Part shown: positions 7,957 to 15,027 of the stretch, one piece after another
Numbering within the stretch: position 1 is the stretch's first letter
Layout: every line of letters begins with the position of its first letter
Assembly (NCBI GenBank): GCA_030688705.1
Contig: JAUYJH010000054.1
Coordinates: 1-30,539 of the forward strand
Length of the DNA stretch: 30,539 nucleotides
Direction: 5' to 3'
From: Deltaproteobacteria bacterium
GTDB lineage: Bacteria; UBA10199; SPLOWO2-01-44-7
The notes under the pieces: model-generated
Database searches by the model: none
The model's input: only the letters and a program-made list of their open reading frames with translations
Told to the model about the DNA's origin: nothing
Position numbers and translations under genes: made by a program

Positions 7957-8238
7957 TTAAATGTCGGCCTGTTCTCTTGTCAGCTCCCCTTTTTTGAGGG
8001 CCCTTTTTAAATCTTCGGTCTCTTTTGCCTCTCCCTCATTTTCGGGTTGGGGTCTTATTTTATAGAGATCATCCAAAAGCCGCTTTTGTAATGCTTCTCT
8101 TATAACAACTGCCGGCGGCATCGTTCTTCCGGATGCGGAGGCGGCACCGGCAAAAGCAGTATCCCCTGATTTTGTTGCTTGAAGATTAAACCATAGCGGG
8201 CTAATCTCGCCCGTTTCATGAGCTTCCAATTTATCCAT
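7957..8238 (-). CDS. Small hypothetical protein (doubtful)
   Basis: An open frame of up to about 93 codons on the minus strand ends at 7957. I do not recognise it. The C-terminal half is charged and helix-like (REALQKRLLDDLYKI, then ETEDLKRALKKGELTREQ), which reads like a real protein. The N-terminal half is less convincing and overlaps the uvrA 5' end by 21 bases if the ATG at 8238 is used. An internal ATG at 8121 would give a 54-residue protein that avoids this overlap. No convincing ribosome-binding site is seen for either start, and no signal peptide or membrane segment is visible. A palindrome follows directly after the stop. If it is not a gene, the region 7860-8217 is the divergent control region of mfd and uvrA. 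Confidence 0.35.
   Translation of the reverse strand: MDKLEAHETGEISPLWFNLQATKSGDTAFAGAASASGRTMPPAVVIREALQKRLLDDLYKIRPQPENEGEAKETEDLKRALKKGELTREQADI
8179..8207 (+). promoter_or_regulatory. Possible promoter for uvrA
   Basis: TTGAAG (8179-8184), a 17-base spacer and TAATCT (8202-8207) lie 10 bases before the uvrA ATG. No Shine-Dalgarno precedes this ATG, so a leaderless message is possible, as for mfd. The -10 match is poor; this is a suggestion only. Confidence 0.25.
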
Positions 8239-10992
8239 GTCAAGGGTGCCAAAGAGCACAACCTAAAGAATATCGACGTTAAAATTCCGCGTGAAAAGCT
8301 GGTGGTGATTACGGGGCTTTCGGGCTCCGGCAAATCGACCCTCGCTTTCGACACCATCTACGCCGAGGGTCAGCGCCGCTATGTCGAGTCGCTCTCGGCC
8401 TATGCCCGTCAGTTTTTGGAGCAGATGGGGAAGCCCGATGTCGAATCGATCGAGGGTTTGTCGCCGGCCATTTCCATTGAACAGCGGAGCTCCAGCAAAA
8501 ATCCGCGCTCGACCGTTGGTACCGCCACAGAAATTTATGATTATTTGCGGCTCCTTTTTGCCCGCGTGGGAAAACCTTACTGCTACAAATGCGGCAAGCC
8601 GATCGCGGCGCAGACCGTCTCGCAGATGGTCGATCACCTTCTGAATTATCCGGAGGGGACCAAAATACATATTCTGGCGCCGGTGATTCGGGCCCGCAAG
8701 GGGACCTATCAAAAAGAGCTCAAAGATTTTCAGAAAATGGGCTTCGTGCGGGTTAAAATCGACGACAAAGTTTACGAATTGGCCGACAGCCCCTTCATCC
8801 ATCTTGATAAAAAGAAAAAACACGACATCGATATTTTCATCGACCGCCTGGTCATCAAACCGGGGGTCCATAAACGCCTTGCCGATTCGATCGAAACCGC
8901 GCTCAAACACGCGGAGGGGATTGTTAAGGTGGAAAAAGCGGATGACGCTTGTCACACCGAACTTTTAAGCGAAAAGTCGGCCTGCATCGATTGCGGCATC
9001 AGCTACCCTGAAATCAATCCGCAGCTTTTTTCATTCAACAACCCGCAGGGGGCCTGCCCGGAATGCACGGGGCTGGGGCACAAGATGTTTTTTGATCCCG
9101 AACTGATCGTTCCCAATAAAAATTTGTCTCTGCGCGAAGGGGCCATTCACTGCTGGTCGCCTAAAGCACAGACTTACACCATGGAACTCCTCGAAAAACT
9201 GACCAGGCATTATCCTTTCGATATTTATACCCCTTTCAAAAATCTCCCCGAAAAAATCCGCGATATTTTATTGCAAGGTTCCGGGGATGAAAAATTCGAG
9301 GGGGTGATCCCGCAGCTTTATCGCCGATGGAAAGAGACCGAGTCCGATTGGGTGCGCACCGATTTGGAACGTTTCATGAATATGCGCGACTGCCCCGACT
9401 GCCAAGGCCAGCGGCTTAAAAAAGAGGCCCTCTTTATCAGAATCACCGAAAAAAACATTGCCGATATCACAAAATTTTCCATTGAGGCGGCCCTCGCCTT
9501 TTTCAAATCGCTCTCGCTTTCCAAAAAAGACCGGACGATTGCCGAAAGAATCCTGAAAGAGATCACCGAGCGCCTCCAATTCTTGAACGATGTCGGCCTG
9601 AATTACCTGACTCTGGAGAGAAACGCCGGCACCCTCTCCGGAGGCGAAGACCAGCGCATAAGGCTTGCCACGCAGATCGGCTCGGCATTAACCGGCGTCC
9701 TTTATGTTTTGGATGAACCCTCCATAGGACTGCACCAGAGGGACAACGACCGTCTGCTCAACACCATGAAACGCCTGCGCGATCTGGGAAACACGGTGCT
9801 CGTGGTGGAGCACGATCACGACACGATTCTGGCTGCCGATTACATTTTTGATTTGGGGCCCGGCGCCGGCATTCACGGCGGTTACCTTGTGGCCGAAGGG
9901 ACCCCCAAACAGATTCTCGCCAACCCTAAGTCTCTCACAGGACAATATCTCTCCGGCAAAAAGAAAATCGCCATGCCCCGATACCGCCGCGAGCCGAAAG
10001 AAAAATGGATCACCATCAGGGGGGCCAAGGAACACAATCTGAAAAATATCGATGTCGCCATTCCCCTGCAGCTCTTTACCTGCGTCACCGGCGTTTCGGG
10101 CTCCGGCAAAAGCACGCTCATCAACGAAACGCTCTATCGCGGCCTGATGCAAAGACTCTATCACTCCAAAGAGCCAGCCGGAAAAATGGAGGATATTGTC
10201 GGTGTCGATCATATCGACAAGGTCATCAATATCGACCAGTCCCCGATCGGCCGGACCCCCCGCTCTAACCCGGCCACCTACACCGGTGTTTTTACTTTCA
10301 TCCGTGACCTGTTCACCGAACTTCAGGAATCCAAAGCGCGCGGTTACACCCCCGGCCGTTTTTCCTTCAACGTAAAGGGGGGGCGCTGCGAGGCCTGCGA
10401 AGGGGACGGCATTTTAAGAATCGAGATGCATTTTCTCCCCGATGTCTATGTGGAGTGCGAAGTCTGCCGCGGCAAACGCTTCAACCGCGAAACACTGGAG
10501 ATTCTCTATAAAGGAGCCAATATTTCCGATGTTTTGAAAATGACGGTCGAAAAGGCTTATGAATTTTTCCAGAATATCCCGCCGATTCGCAATAAACTGC
10601 AAACGTTATTGGACGTGGGAATGGGCTACATCGAATTGGGCCAGTCGGCCACCACCCTTTCGGGCGGAGAAGCCCAGAGGATCAAGCTTTCGCGCGAATT
10701 ATCCCACCGCGCGACGGGCCGCACACTCTATATTCTGGATGAACCGACCACCGGTTTGCATTTTGCCGATGTTCAAAAATTGTTGGATGTGTTAAAAAGG
10801 CTTGTTGATCAGGGGAATACCGTTGTGGTGATTGAACACAATCTCGATGTCATCAAGTGCGCCGATCGCGTGATTGATTTGGGCCCCGAGGGGGGAGAAT
10901 CCGGCGGGTTTGTGGTGGCGGAAGGGACGCCGGAAGAGTTGGTGAAAAATAAAAATTCGCATACGGGAAGGTATTTACGGACCGTCCTATGA
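8218..10992 (+). CDS. uvrA: Excinuclease ABC subunit A
   Basis: UvrA, the 924-residue damage-sensing ATPase of nucleotide excision repair. It has the duplicated ABC architecture. Walker A GLSGSGKST is at residues 33-41, a zinc module has paired cysteines (CIDCGISYPE then CPECTGLG, about 257-285), the first signature is LSGGEDQRIRL and the first Walker B YVLDEPSIGLH. The second half has Walker A GVSGSGKST near residue 625, a zinc module CEACEGDG with CEVCRGKR near 725-760, signature LSGGEAQRIKL and Walker B YILDEPTTGLH. The first signature has Asp where Ser or Ala is usual. Length is close to the normal 940. It is divergent from mfd, a functional partner, and its stop overlaps the next ATG (ATGA), coupling it to an ApbE-like gene. 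Confidence 0.96.
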   Translation: MSFQFIHVKGAKEHNLKNIDVKIPREKLVVITGLSGSGKSTLAFDTIYAEGQRRYVESLSAYARQFLEQMGKPDVESIEGLSPAISIEQRSSSKNPRSTVGTATEIYDYLRLLFARVGKPYCYKCGKPIAAQTVSQMVDHLLNYPEGTKIHILAPVIRARKGTYQKELKDFQKMGFVRVKIDDKVYELADSPFIHLDKKKKHDIDIFIDRLVIKPGVHKRLADSIETALKHAEGIVKVEKADDACHTELLSEKSACIDCGISYPEINPQLFSFNNPQGACPECTGLGHKMFFDPELIVPNKNLSLREGAIHCWSPKAQTYTMELLEKLTRHYPFDIYTPFKNLPEKIRDILLQGSGDEKFEGVIPQLYRRWKETESDWVRTDLERFMNMRDCPDCQGQRLKKEALFIRITEKNIADITKFSIEAALAFFKSLSLSKKDRTIAERILKEITERLQFLNDVGLNYLTLERNAGTLSGGEDQRIRLATQIGSALTGVLYVLDEPSIGLHQRDNDRLLNTMKRLRDLGNTVLVVEHDHDTILAADYIFDLGPGAGIHGGYLVAEGTPKQILANPKSLTGQYLSGKKKIAMPRYRREPKEKWITIRGAKEHNLKNIDVAIPLQLFTCVTGVSGSGKSTLINETLYRGLMQRLYHSKEPAGKMEDIVGVDHIDKVINIDQSPIGRTPRSNPATYTGVFTFIRDLFTELQESKARGYTPGRFSFNVKGGRCEACEGDGILRIEMHFLPDVYVECEVCRGKRFNRETLEILYKGANISDVLKMTVEKAYEFFQNIPPIRNKLQTLLDVGMGYIELGQSATTLSGGEAQRIKLSRELSHRATGRTLYILDEPTTGLHFADVQKLLDVLKRLVDQGNTVVVIEHNLDVIKCADRVIDLGPEGGESGGFVVAEGTPEELVKNKNSHTGRYLRTVL

Positions 10993-11711
10993 TGCAACCT
11001 AGACCTGTTGTCATTGCGAGCCCGAAGGGCGAAGCAATCTCTCGTTATTGCCGAGGGATTGCTTCGTCCTGCTTCGCTGCGCTCGCAGTCCTCGCAATGA
11101 CAACCTTAACCTCTCAAGCCCACGCCGAAACCGTCCAAATAATTCTGGAAGAAACCATCGCCCCCGATATTCAGGCCCATGTTTTGGTCGTGGCCGATAG
11201 TTCGCAAAAAACCCAAGTCAAAGAGACCTTCAAACAGGCGGTGACCGATGCCCGCGAAATACTGGACCCTCTTCGGACCGATCCTCTTTTAAAAGGCCAT
11301 CTGGCCGATCAGATCGCCGAGCAGCTGACCCGTGCCGGTTGGGAAAATATTTTTGTCGATTTGGGCGGCATTGTCGTGGCCAGGGGAAAAGATTTCAATG
11401 GGGTGTGGAAAATTCCGGTGGTGGACGATACGACGGCCAATGCCCACCATGCCTTTGTTTTCAAGGCCTTTCAGGATGTGGCCGTGGCAACGGTTCGGGG
11501 GAGCGACAAAAATGTCACGGACCTTTCAAACGATCTTAAAAGTGTGACCGTTTTCACAAATGAAGGGGCGGCCAAAGCCCAAGATTTGGCATTAACCGGT
11601 TATTCAGCCGGTCTGAATCGTGCCCAGAAATTGTTGAAAAAAGCCGCCGTGGAACGGTCGGTTTTAATCGATCAAAACGGCCGCTTCATCCAAATTCCGG
11701 AGGGAAAATGA
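10989..11711 (+). CDS. Secreted, truncated ApbE-like protein with repeat-derived signal peptide
   Basis: A 240-residue protein resembling the C-terminal part of ApbE (FAD:protein FMN transferase). The core is LADQIAEQLTRAGWENIFVDLGGIVVARG, comparable to the ApbE DLGGIAKGYAVD...LVNLGG region, followed by VWKIPVV and LKSVTVFT. The N-terminal half of ApbE is missing and the catalytic DPRTG/TA-type metal residues are not seen, so flavinylation activity is doubtful. The start ATG overlaps the uvrA stop. Residues about 7-38 are encoded by a MITE-like repeat (11008-11103). This supplies the hydrophobic stretch SSCFAALAVLAMTT of a signal peptide that could be cleaved at AHA/E near residue 46. An internal ATG (MTTLTSQAHAE) would leave no signal peptide. 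It is a paralogue of the next gene. Confidence 0.65.
   Translation: MMQPRPVVIASPKGEAISRYCRGIASSCFAALAVLAMTTLTSQAHAETVQIILEETIAPDIQAHVLVVADSSQKTQVKETFKQAVTDAREILDPLRTDPLLKGHLADQIAEQLTRAGWENIFVDLGGIVVARGKDFNGVWKIPVVDDTTANAHHAFVFKAFQDVAVATVRGSDKNVTDLSNDLKSVTVFTNEGAAKAQDLALTGYSAGLNRAQKLLKKAAVERSVLIDQNGRFIQIPEGK
11008..11103. repeat. MITE-like inverted repeat (TTGTCATTGCGAG...CTCGCAATGACAA) encoding a signal peptide
   Basis: Perfect 13-base terminal inverted repeats bound a 96-base element with internal complementarity (GAAGCAATCTC versus GAGGGATTGCTTC). It lacks a transposase and is inserted in frame at the start of an exported protein gene. Elements of this GTCATTGCGAG type are widespread dispersed repeats in bacteria. 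Confidence 0.88.
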
Positions 11712-12673
11712 AAATACTGGACCAAGGACCATGGACCAAGGACCATGGACCAAAAAGAATGCGATACAAACGGATTATTAAATGTCTGCTTTTGGTCCTT
11801 TGTCCATTGTCCATTGTCCACGGTCCTGCTTTCGCGCAAGCGACCCAATTCATGCTCGAAGACACGGTCGGCGGCAAATACAAAATCAAAATCTATGTCG
11901 TGGGGGATGTACAAGCCAGAAACCAGATTCAGGAAAGTCTTTATAAAGCGGTCGATCACGCCTCTGCCACCTCAAAAAAAATCGATGCCAACGACCCCAG
12001 TGGAGAGCTGGGGGCGATCAATGCCAAACAGGCAAAAGGGGAATACATGGTGAGCCCCGAGCTGGCAGAGGCCATCAACGACGGCTGGGAGGCCTCGGAA
12101 TGGACCAAGGGCCTCTATGACATCACTTACGCGTCAGCGCAGGGGAGCTATAAAGACGTCAAGATCAAAACCAAAACGAATGAGCTGAAAATCAAGAAAG
12201 ATGGCATCCTCATCAATCTCGACTATATCGCGCGCGGCGTTTTGGCCGATCAGATCGCCGACGACATGAATAACGCCGGCTGGAAAAATGTTTTGGTGAA
12301 ACTGGAAGATGTTTTTGTGGCCAGGGGCAACGATGTGAACGGCCCGTGGAAGGTCCCGATCATCACGCCGACCGACAAACTGGCCAAGCGGGCCCTCTAC
12401 TACAAGGCAACCGATGTCGCCGCGGCCAGCGTCACCACCAACCGCGGGCCGATCCGCATCATCGATGGCAAAACAAAACAGCTGGCTCAATCGGATCTCC
12501 GCTCCGTCACCCTCTTCATGGCCAACGCGGCAAAAGCGGAAGGGCTTGCGGCCGGCATTTACGTGATGGGGCTTCATAAAGGGAAGGAATTCATTCTCAA
12601 ATATCCCTATCTTCGTTCCGTTTTGGGCGATACACAAGGCCAGCTGATCTTCGTTCCGGAATTCAAGCAGTAA
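11708..12673 (+). CDS. Exported degenerate ApbE-family protein
   Basis: A 321-residue full-length relative of ApbE: SGELGAINAKQ corresponds to the ApbE S-x-L-x-x-I/L-N motif, LINLDYIARGVLADQIADDM to DLGGIAKGYAVD, and IRIIDGKTKQ with SDLRSVTLFM to the H-I-I-D-P-R-T-G region. Several catalytic positions differ (DGKTK in place of DPRTG, and EGLAAG where ApbE has DALATA), so it is probably not an active flavin transferase. It may bind flavin or a partner in the periplasm. The ATG at 11708 overlaps the previous stop and has a GGAGG 5-6 bases upstream; an internal ATG (MRYKRIIK, 11759) would also give a classic signal peptide. The signal core LLLVLCPLSIVHGPAFA, cleaved near AFA/Q, derives from a heptanucleotide array. 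Confidence 0.7.
   Translation: MKILDQGPWTKDHGPKRMRYKRIIKCLLLVLCPLSIVHGPAFAQATQFMLEDTVGGKYKIKIYVVGDVQARNQIQESLYKAVDHASATSKKIDANDPSGELGAINAKQAKGEYMVSPELAEAINDGWEASEWTKGLYDITYASAQGSYKDVKIKTKTNELKIKKDGILINLDYIARGVLADQIADDMNNAGWKNVLVKLEDVFVARGNDVNGPWKVPIITPTDKLAKRALYYKATDVAAASVTTNRGPIRIIDGKTKQLAQSDLRSVTLFMANAAKAEGLAAGIYVMGLHKGKEFILKYPYLRSVLGDTQGQLIFVPEFKQ
11719..11826. repeat. Inverted pair of heptanucleotide arrays E (signal peptide of ApbE-like protein)
   Basis: GGACCAA/GGACCAT units occupy 11719-11752. A 37-base spacer encodes RMRYKRIIKC, and reverse units TTTGGTCC, TTTGTCC, ATTGTCC and ACGGTCC occupy 11791-11826. The arrangement is open on the coding strand: the first arm is hydrophilic and the second is the hydrophobic signal core. 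Confidence 0.87.
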
Positions 12674-12721
12674 AAATGGAGCGCCCCTTTCAAGCGTTAT
12701 GCGAAACACAAAAATTCTGAC

Positions 12722-12750
12722 TTGCCCCTCATCCTTTTTTTTTCTATAAA
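12722..12750 (+). promoter_or_regulatory. Putative sigma-70-type promoter for the outer-membrane-like gene
   Basis: TTGCCC (12722-12727), a 17-base spacer and TATAAA (12745-12750) precede a GGGGGA ribosome-binding site and the ATG at 12773. Spacing is ideal and the -10 is good. No terminator is evident between the ApbE-like gene and this site. Confidence 0.5.
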
Positions 12751-12772
12751 TCATCCCCACCAAGGGGGAATC

Positions 12773-13273
12773 ATGAAAAAATATTTCGCGCGGTTTTTTA
12801 CGGTTGTTCTCGTGCTGCTCGTTTCGGCAACCAGTTTTGCCATCTCCCCTTACGGTCCCGAGGGAAAACGCTTCGGAGCCGGTCTCTATCTCGGTGAACC
12901 GACCGGTATCACCCTTAAAGGTTATCTCACAGAGCAACTCGCCATCAACGGCGTTGCCGCCTGGTCTTTCACCACCGATTCGCTGATGGTGATCGGCGAT
13001 GTCGTTTTTGATTTTTTCGACATTCCGGTCGATAGCGATGCTGTCAACATCCCCTTCTACGCCGGTGCCGGCGCGGTTATCTCCATTGATGGAGGACGGG
13101 GTGCCGGCCGCTCCGATGGGACAACTGCGGGAGTCCGCATTCCGGTCGGCGTCGCCTTTCAGTGGACCCGCCATCCGGTCGAGGCTTTTGTCGAAGTCGG
13201 GCCCGGGGTAAGGCTTGCCCCCAACACCGAATTTGACTTAACCGGCGGCGTGGGCGCCCGGTATTATTTCTAG
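12773..13273 (+). CDS. Small outer-membrane beta-barrel-like protein
   Basis: A 166-residue exported protein that I cannot assign to a named family. MKKYFARFFTVVLVLLVSA is a classic signal peptide with likely cleavage at SFA/I near residue 23. The mature part has alternating, glycine-rich strands (FGAGLYLGEPTGITLKGYL, IPFYAGAGAVISI, VEAFVEVGPGVRL) and ends in GARYYF. A C-terminal Phe is the usual recognition signal for BAM-dependent outer-membrane proteins. Most likely it is a small OmpA/OmpW-like eight-stranded barrel. The start is set by GGGGGA seven bases upstream. It appears monocistronic, with its own promoter-like boxes and the hrcA promoter directly downstream. Confidence 0.75.
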   Translation: MKKYFARFFTVVLVLLVSATSFAISPYGPEGKRFGAGLYLGEPTGITLKGYLTEQLAINGVAAWSFTTDSLMVIGDVVFDFFDIPVDSDAVNIPFYAGAGAVISIDGGRGAGRSDGTTAGVRIPVGVAFQWTRHPVEAFVEVGPGVRLAPNTEFDLTGGVGARYYF

Positions 13274-13278
13274 CCGTC

Positions 13279-13307
13279 TTGACATCCTTTGCCCCCCCTG
13301 TTAGTTT
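13279..13307 (+). promoter_or_regulatory. Putative promoter for the hrcA operon
   Basis: A perfect TTGACA (13279-13284), a 17-base C-rich spacer and TAGTTT (13302-13307) lie 29 bases before the hrcA ATG. No CIRCE inverted repeat (TTAGCACTC-N9-GAGTGCTAA) is visible here. Confidence 0.45.
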
Positions 13308-13336
13308 TTTTCAAACCTAAATAAGGGGATAAGAGG

Positions 13337-14407
13337 ATGTTAAATACAAAAAGAAATCAATTTGTCAGCTCAAAAGAGACTTTGAGCGAGCGTTACAGCG
13401 AGGTATTGAATCTCCTTGTTGCCGACTATATTGCCACCTGTGATGCGATCGGTTCCCGTCATCTCTCCAAAAAAATTGTCGGTCGGCTCTCACCGGCCAC
13501 TATCCGCAGTGTGATGTCGGACCTGGAAGAGATGGGGTATCTTTCTCATCCCCATACTTCCGCCGGAAGAATACCGACACAAAAAGGGCTCCGATACCAT
13601 GTCGATACCTTCATTGGGCAGGGGGTTTTGGGCGACAGCGAAAGATCGGCGATCGAGGAACAATACCGGTTTCCTGAAAAAGATATCCGCTCGCTGATGC
13701 TCAAAACGGGGAAGGTTTTGGCCGGCATTTCCCGGTATGCGGGGCTGGTGGCCACCCCAAAATGGGAAAAGACCGCTTTCAAGCATATCGAATTTTTGCC
13801 TCTTTCCCGCGGCAGACTGCTCGGAATTTTTGTTTCTCAAAACGGCATGGTGGAGAATCGCGTGCTTGAGATTCATGAAGAGGTCAATTACCGGGAACTG
13901 GAAAAAATAAACAATTATTGCAACGCCAGTTTTTTGGGGCTGACGCTTGAGGAGGCGCGCACAAAAGTGGGGAAGGAACTCTCGCAGGCGCGCCAAGAAT
14001 ACGATGCGCTTTTGACAAAGGCCCTTCTTTTTTCGCAGGAACTTTTGACAAAGATCGAAACCGAGGAATTGCTGGTGGAATGGGAATCCCAGCTTCTGGA
14101 TGCACCCGAATTTTCAACCGTGGAGAGAGTCAAAGAACTGATGCAGATGCTGGAGGAAAAAAACCAGCTTTTGAAAGTTTTGGATTCCTGCATGGAAAGT
14201 TCCGGCGTGCGGATTTTTATCGGCGCGGAGAGCCATTGCGAGGCCGCGAAGAATTTGAGTTTGATCACCGCGACATACAAACAGGGGAAACAGGTGATAG
14301 GCACTTTGGGGGTGATCGGCCCCACCCGCATGGATTATTCCAGGGTCATTCCGATGGTTGACTTTACCGCAAAATTGGTTACCGATCTTTTAAATCAAAC
14401 ATTATGA
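13337..14407 (+). CDS. hrcA: Heat-inducible transcription repressor HrcA
   Basis: HrcA represses heat-shock operons by binding CIRCE elements and depends on GroEL for activity. The protein has 356 residues, normal for the family. The N-terminal winged helix is clear: LSERYSEVLNLLVADYIAT, then GSRHLSKKIVGRLSPATIRSVM, DLEEMGYLSHPHTSAGRIPT and GLRYHVD. The C-terminal part carries the GAF-like core, with GVRIFIGAESH and GTLGVIGPTRMDYSRVIPMVD near the end. Start ATG at 13337 is preceded by AGAGG. Its stop overlaps the grpE ATG (ATGA). hrcA-grpE is a classic pair, but dnaK and dnaJ do not follow here. Confidence 0.95.
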   Translation: MLNTKRNQFVSSKETLSERYSEVLNLLVADYIATCDAIGSRHLSKKIVGRLSPATIRSVMSDLEEMGYLSHPHTSAGRIPTQKGLRYHVDTFIGQGVLGDSERSAIEEQYRFPEKDIRSLMLKTGKVLAGISRYAGLVATPKWEKTAFKHIEFLPLSRGRLLGIFVSQNGMVENRVLEIHEEVNYRELEKINNYCNASFLGLTLEEARTKVGKELSQARQEYDALLTKALLFSQELLTKIETEELLVEWESQLLDAPEFSTVERVKELMQMLEEKNQLLKVLDSCMESSGVRIFIGAESHCEAAKNLSLITATYKQGKQVIGTLGVIGPTRMDYSRVIPMVDFTAKLVTDLLNQTL

Positions 14408-15027
14408 GCGACCATTCCAGAAAAAAAGTCGAGGATTTGAAGAAAATGCTCGAAGGCAAGAAGAAGGACCTTGGACCAGGGACCATGGACCAAGGACCGA
14501 AGACCGAGGACCCGGAATCAAGCAGTGAAGAGACCGTCTCCGGAGATCTTACGGAACTGCAAACCAAGCTGGAGTCGATGGAAGAAGAGGCCAAAAAAAA
14601 TCACGAAAAACTCCTTCGAACCCTGGCCGATTTTGAAAATTACAAAAAAAGGGTCGCGCGCGAAACGCAGGATCACGCGAAATATTCCCACGAATCGCTG
14701 GTGAAAGAACTGCTGCCGGTTATCGACGATTTTGACCGGATTTTGGAGCACCTTCCCGCCGAATCGTCCGCGGGCATCCAGTCCCTCATCGAAGGGGTTC
14801 AGCTGACCCACCGCCATTTTATGACGGTCCTGAAAAAACTGGGTCTCCATCCGGTGGAGACAACGGGGAAAAAATTCGACCCCCATTTTCACGAGGCCCT
14901 TTCACAAATTGCCAGCAACGATCATGAAGAGGGAGAAATAATCTCTTGTGAACGCAAAGGCTATCTCCTGCTCGACCGGTTGATCCGCCCCGCGTTGGTG
15001 GTGGTGGCGGGACCGAAGGGACATTGA
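14404..15027 (+). CDS. grpE: Nucleotide exchange factor GrpE
   Basis: GrpE releases ADP from DnaK. The 207-residue protein has the expected order: a low-complexity N-terminus, a long coiled-coil helix (ELQTKLESMEEEAKKNHEKL, then LADFENYKKRV), the helical dimer region (LLPVIDDFDRILEH), and the C-terminal beta domain (LGLHPVETTGKKFDPHFHEA, then LLLDRLIRPALVVVA). Residues about 22-36 (DLGPGTMDQGPKTED) come from heptanucleotide array F and fall in the disordered part, where an insertion is harmless. It overlaps hrcA by ATGA and the next gene by TGATG. Confidence 0.94.
   Translation: MSDHSRKKVEDLKKMLEGKKKDLGPGTMDQGPKTEDPESSSEETVSGDLTELQTKLESMEEEAKKNHEKLLRTLADFENYKKRVARETQDHAKYSHESLVKELLPVIDDFDRILEHLPAESSAGIQSLIEGVQLTHRHFMTVLKKLGLHPVETTGKKFDPHFHEALSQIASNDHEEGEIISCERKGYLLLDRLIRPALVVVAGPKGH
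14465..14512 (+). repeat. Heptanucleotide array F inside grpE
   Basis: Six to seven GGACCTT, GGACCAG, GGACCAT, GGACCAA, AGACCGA units in a row, in frame within the disordered N-terminal segment of GrpE. No opposing arm is present. Confidence 0.85.

Noticed and set aside
12134..13174. A 346-codon open frame on the minus strand
   Set aside because: It is antisense to the ApbE-like gene and the outer-membrane-like gene, both of which have signal peptides, ribosome-binding sites and family-like sequence; the minus-strand product has no recognisable motif.
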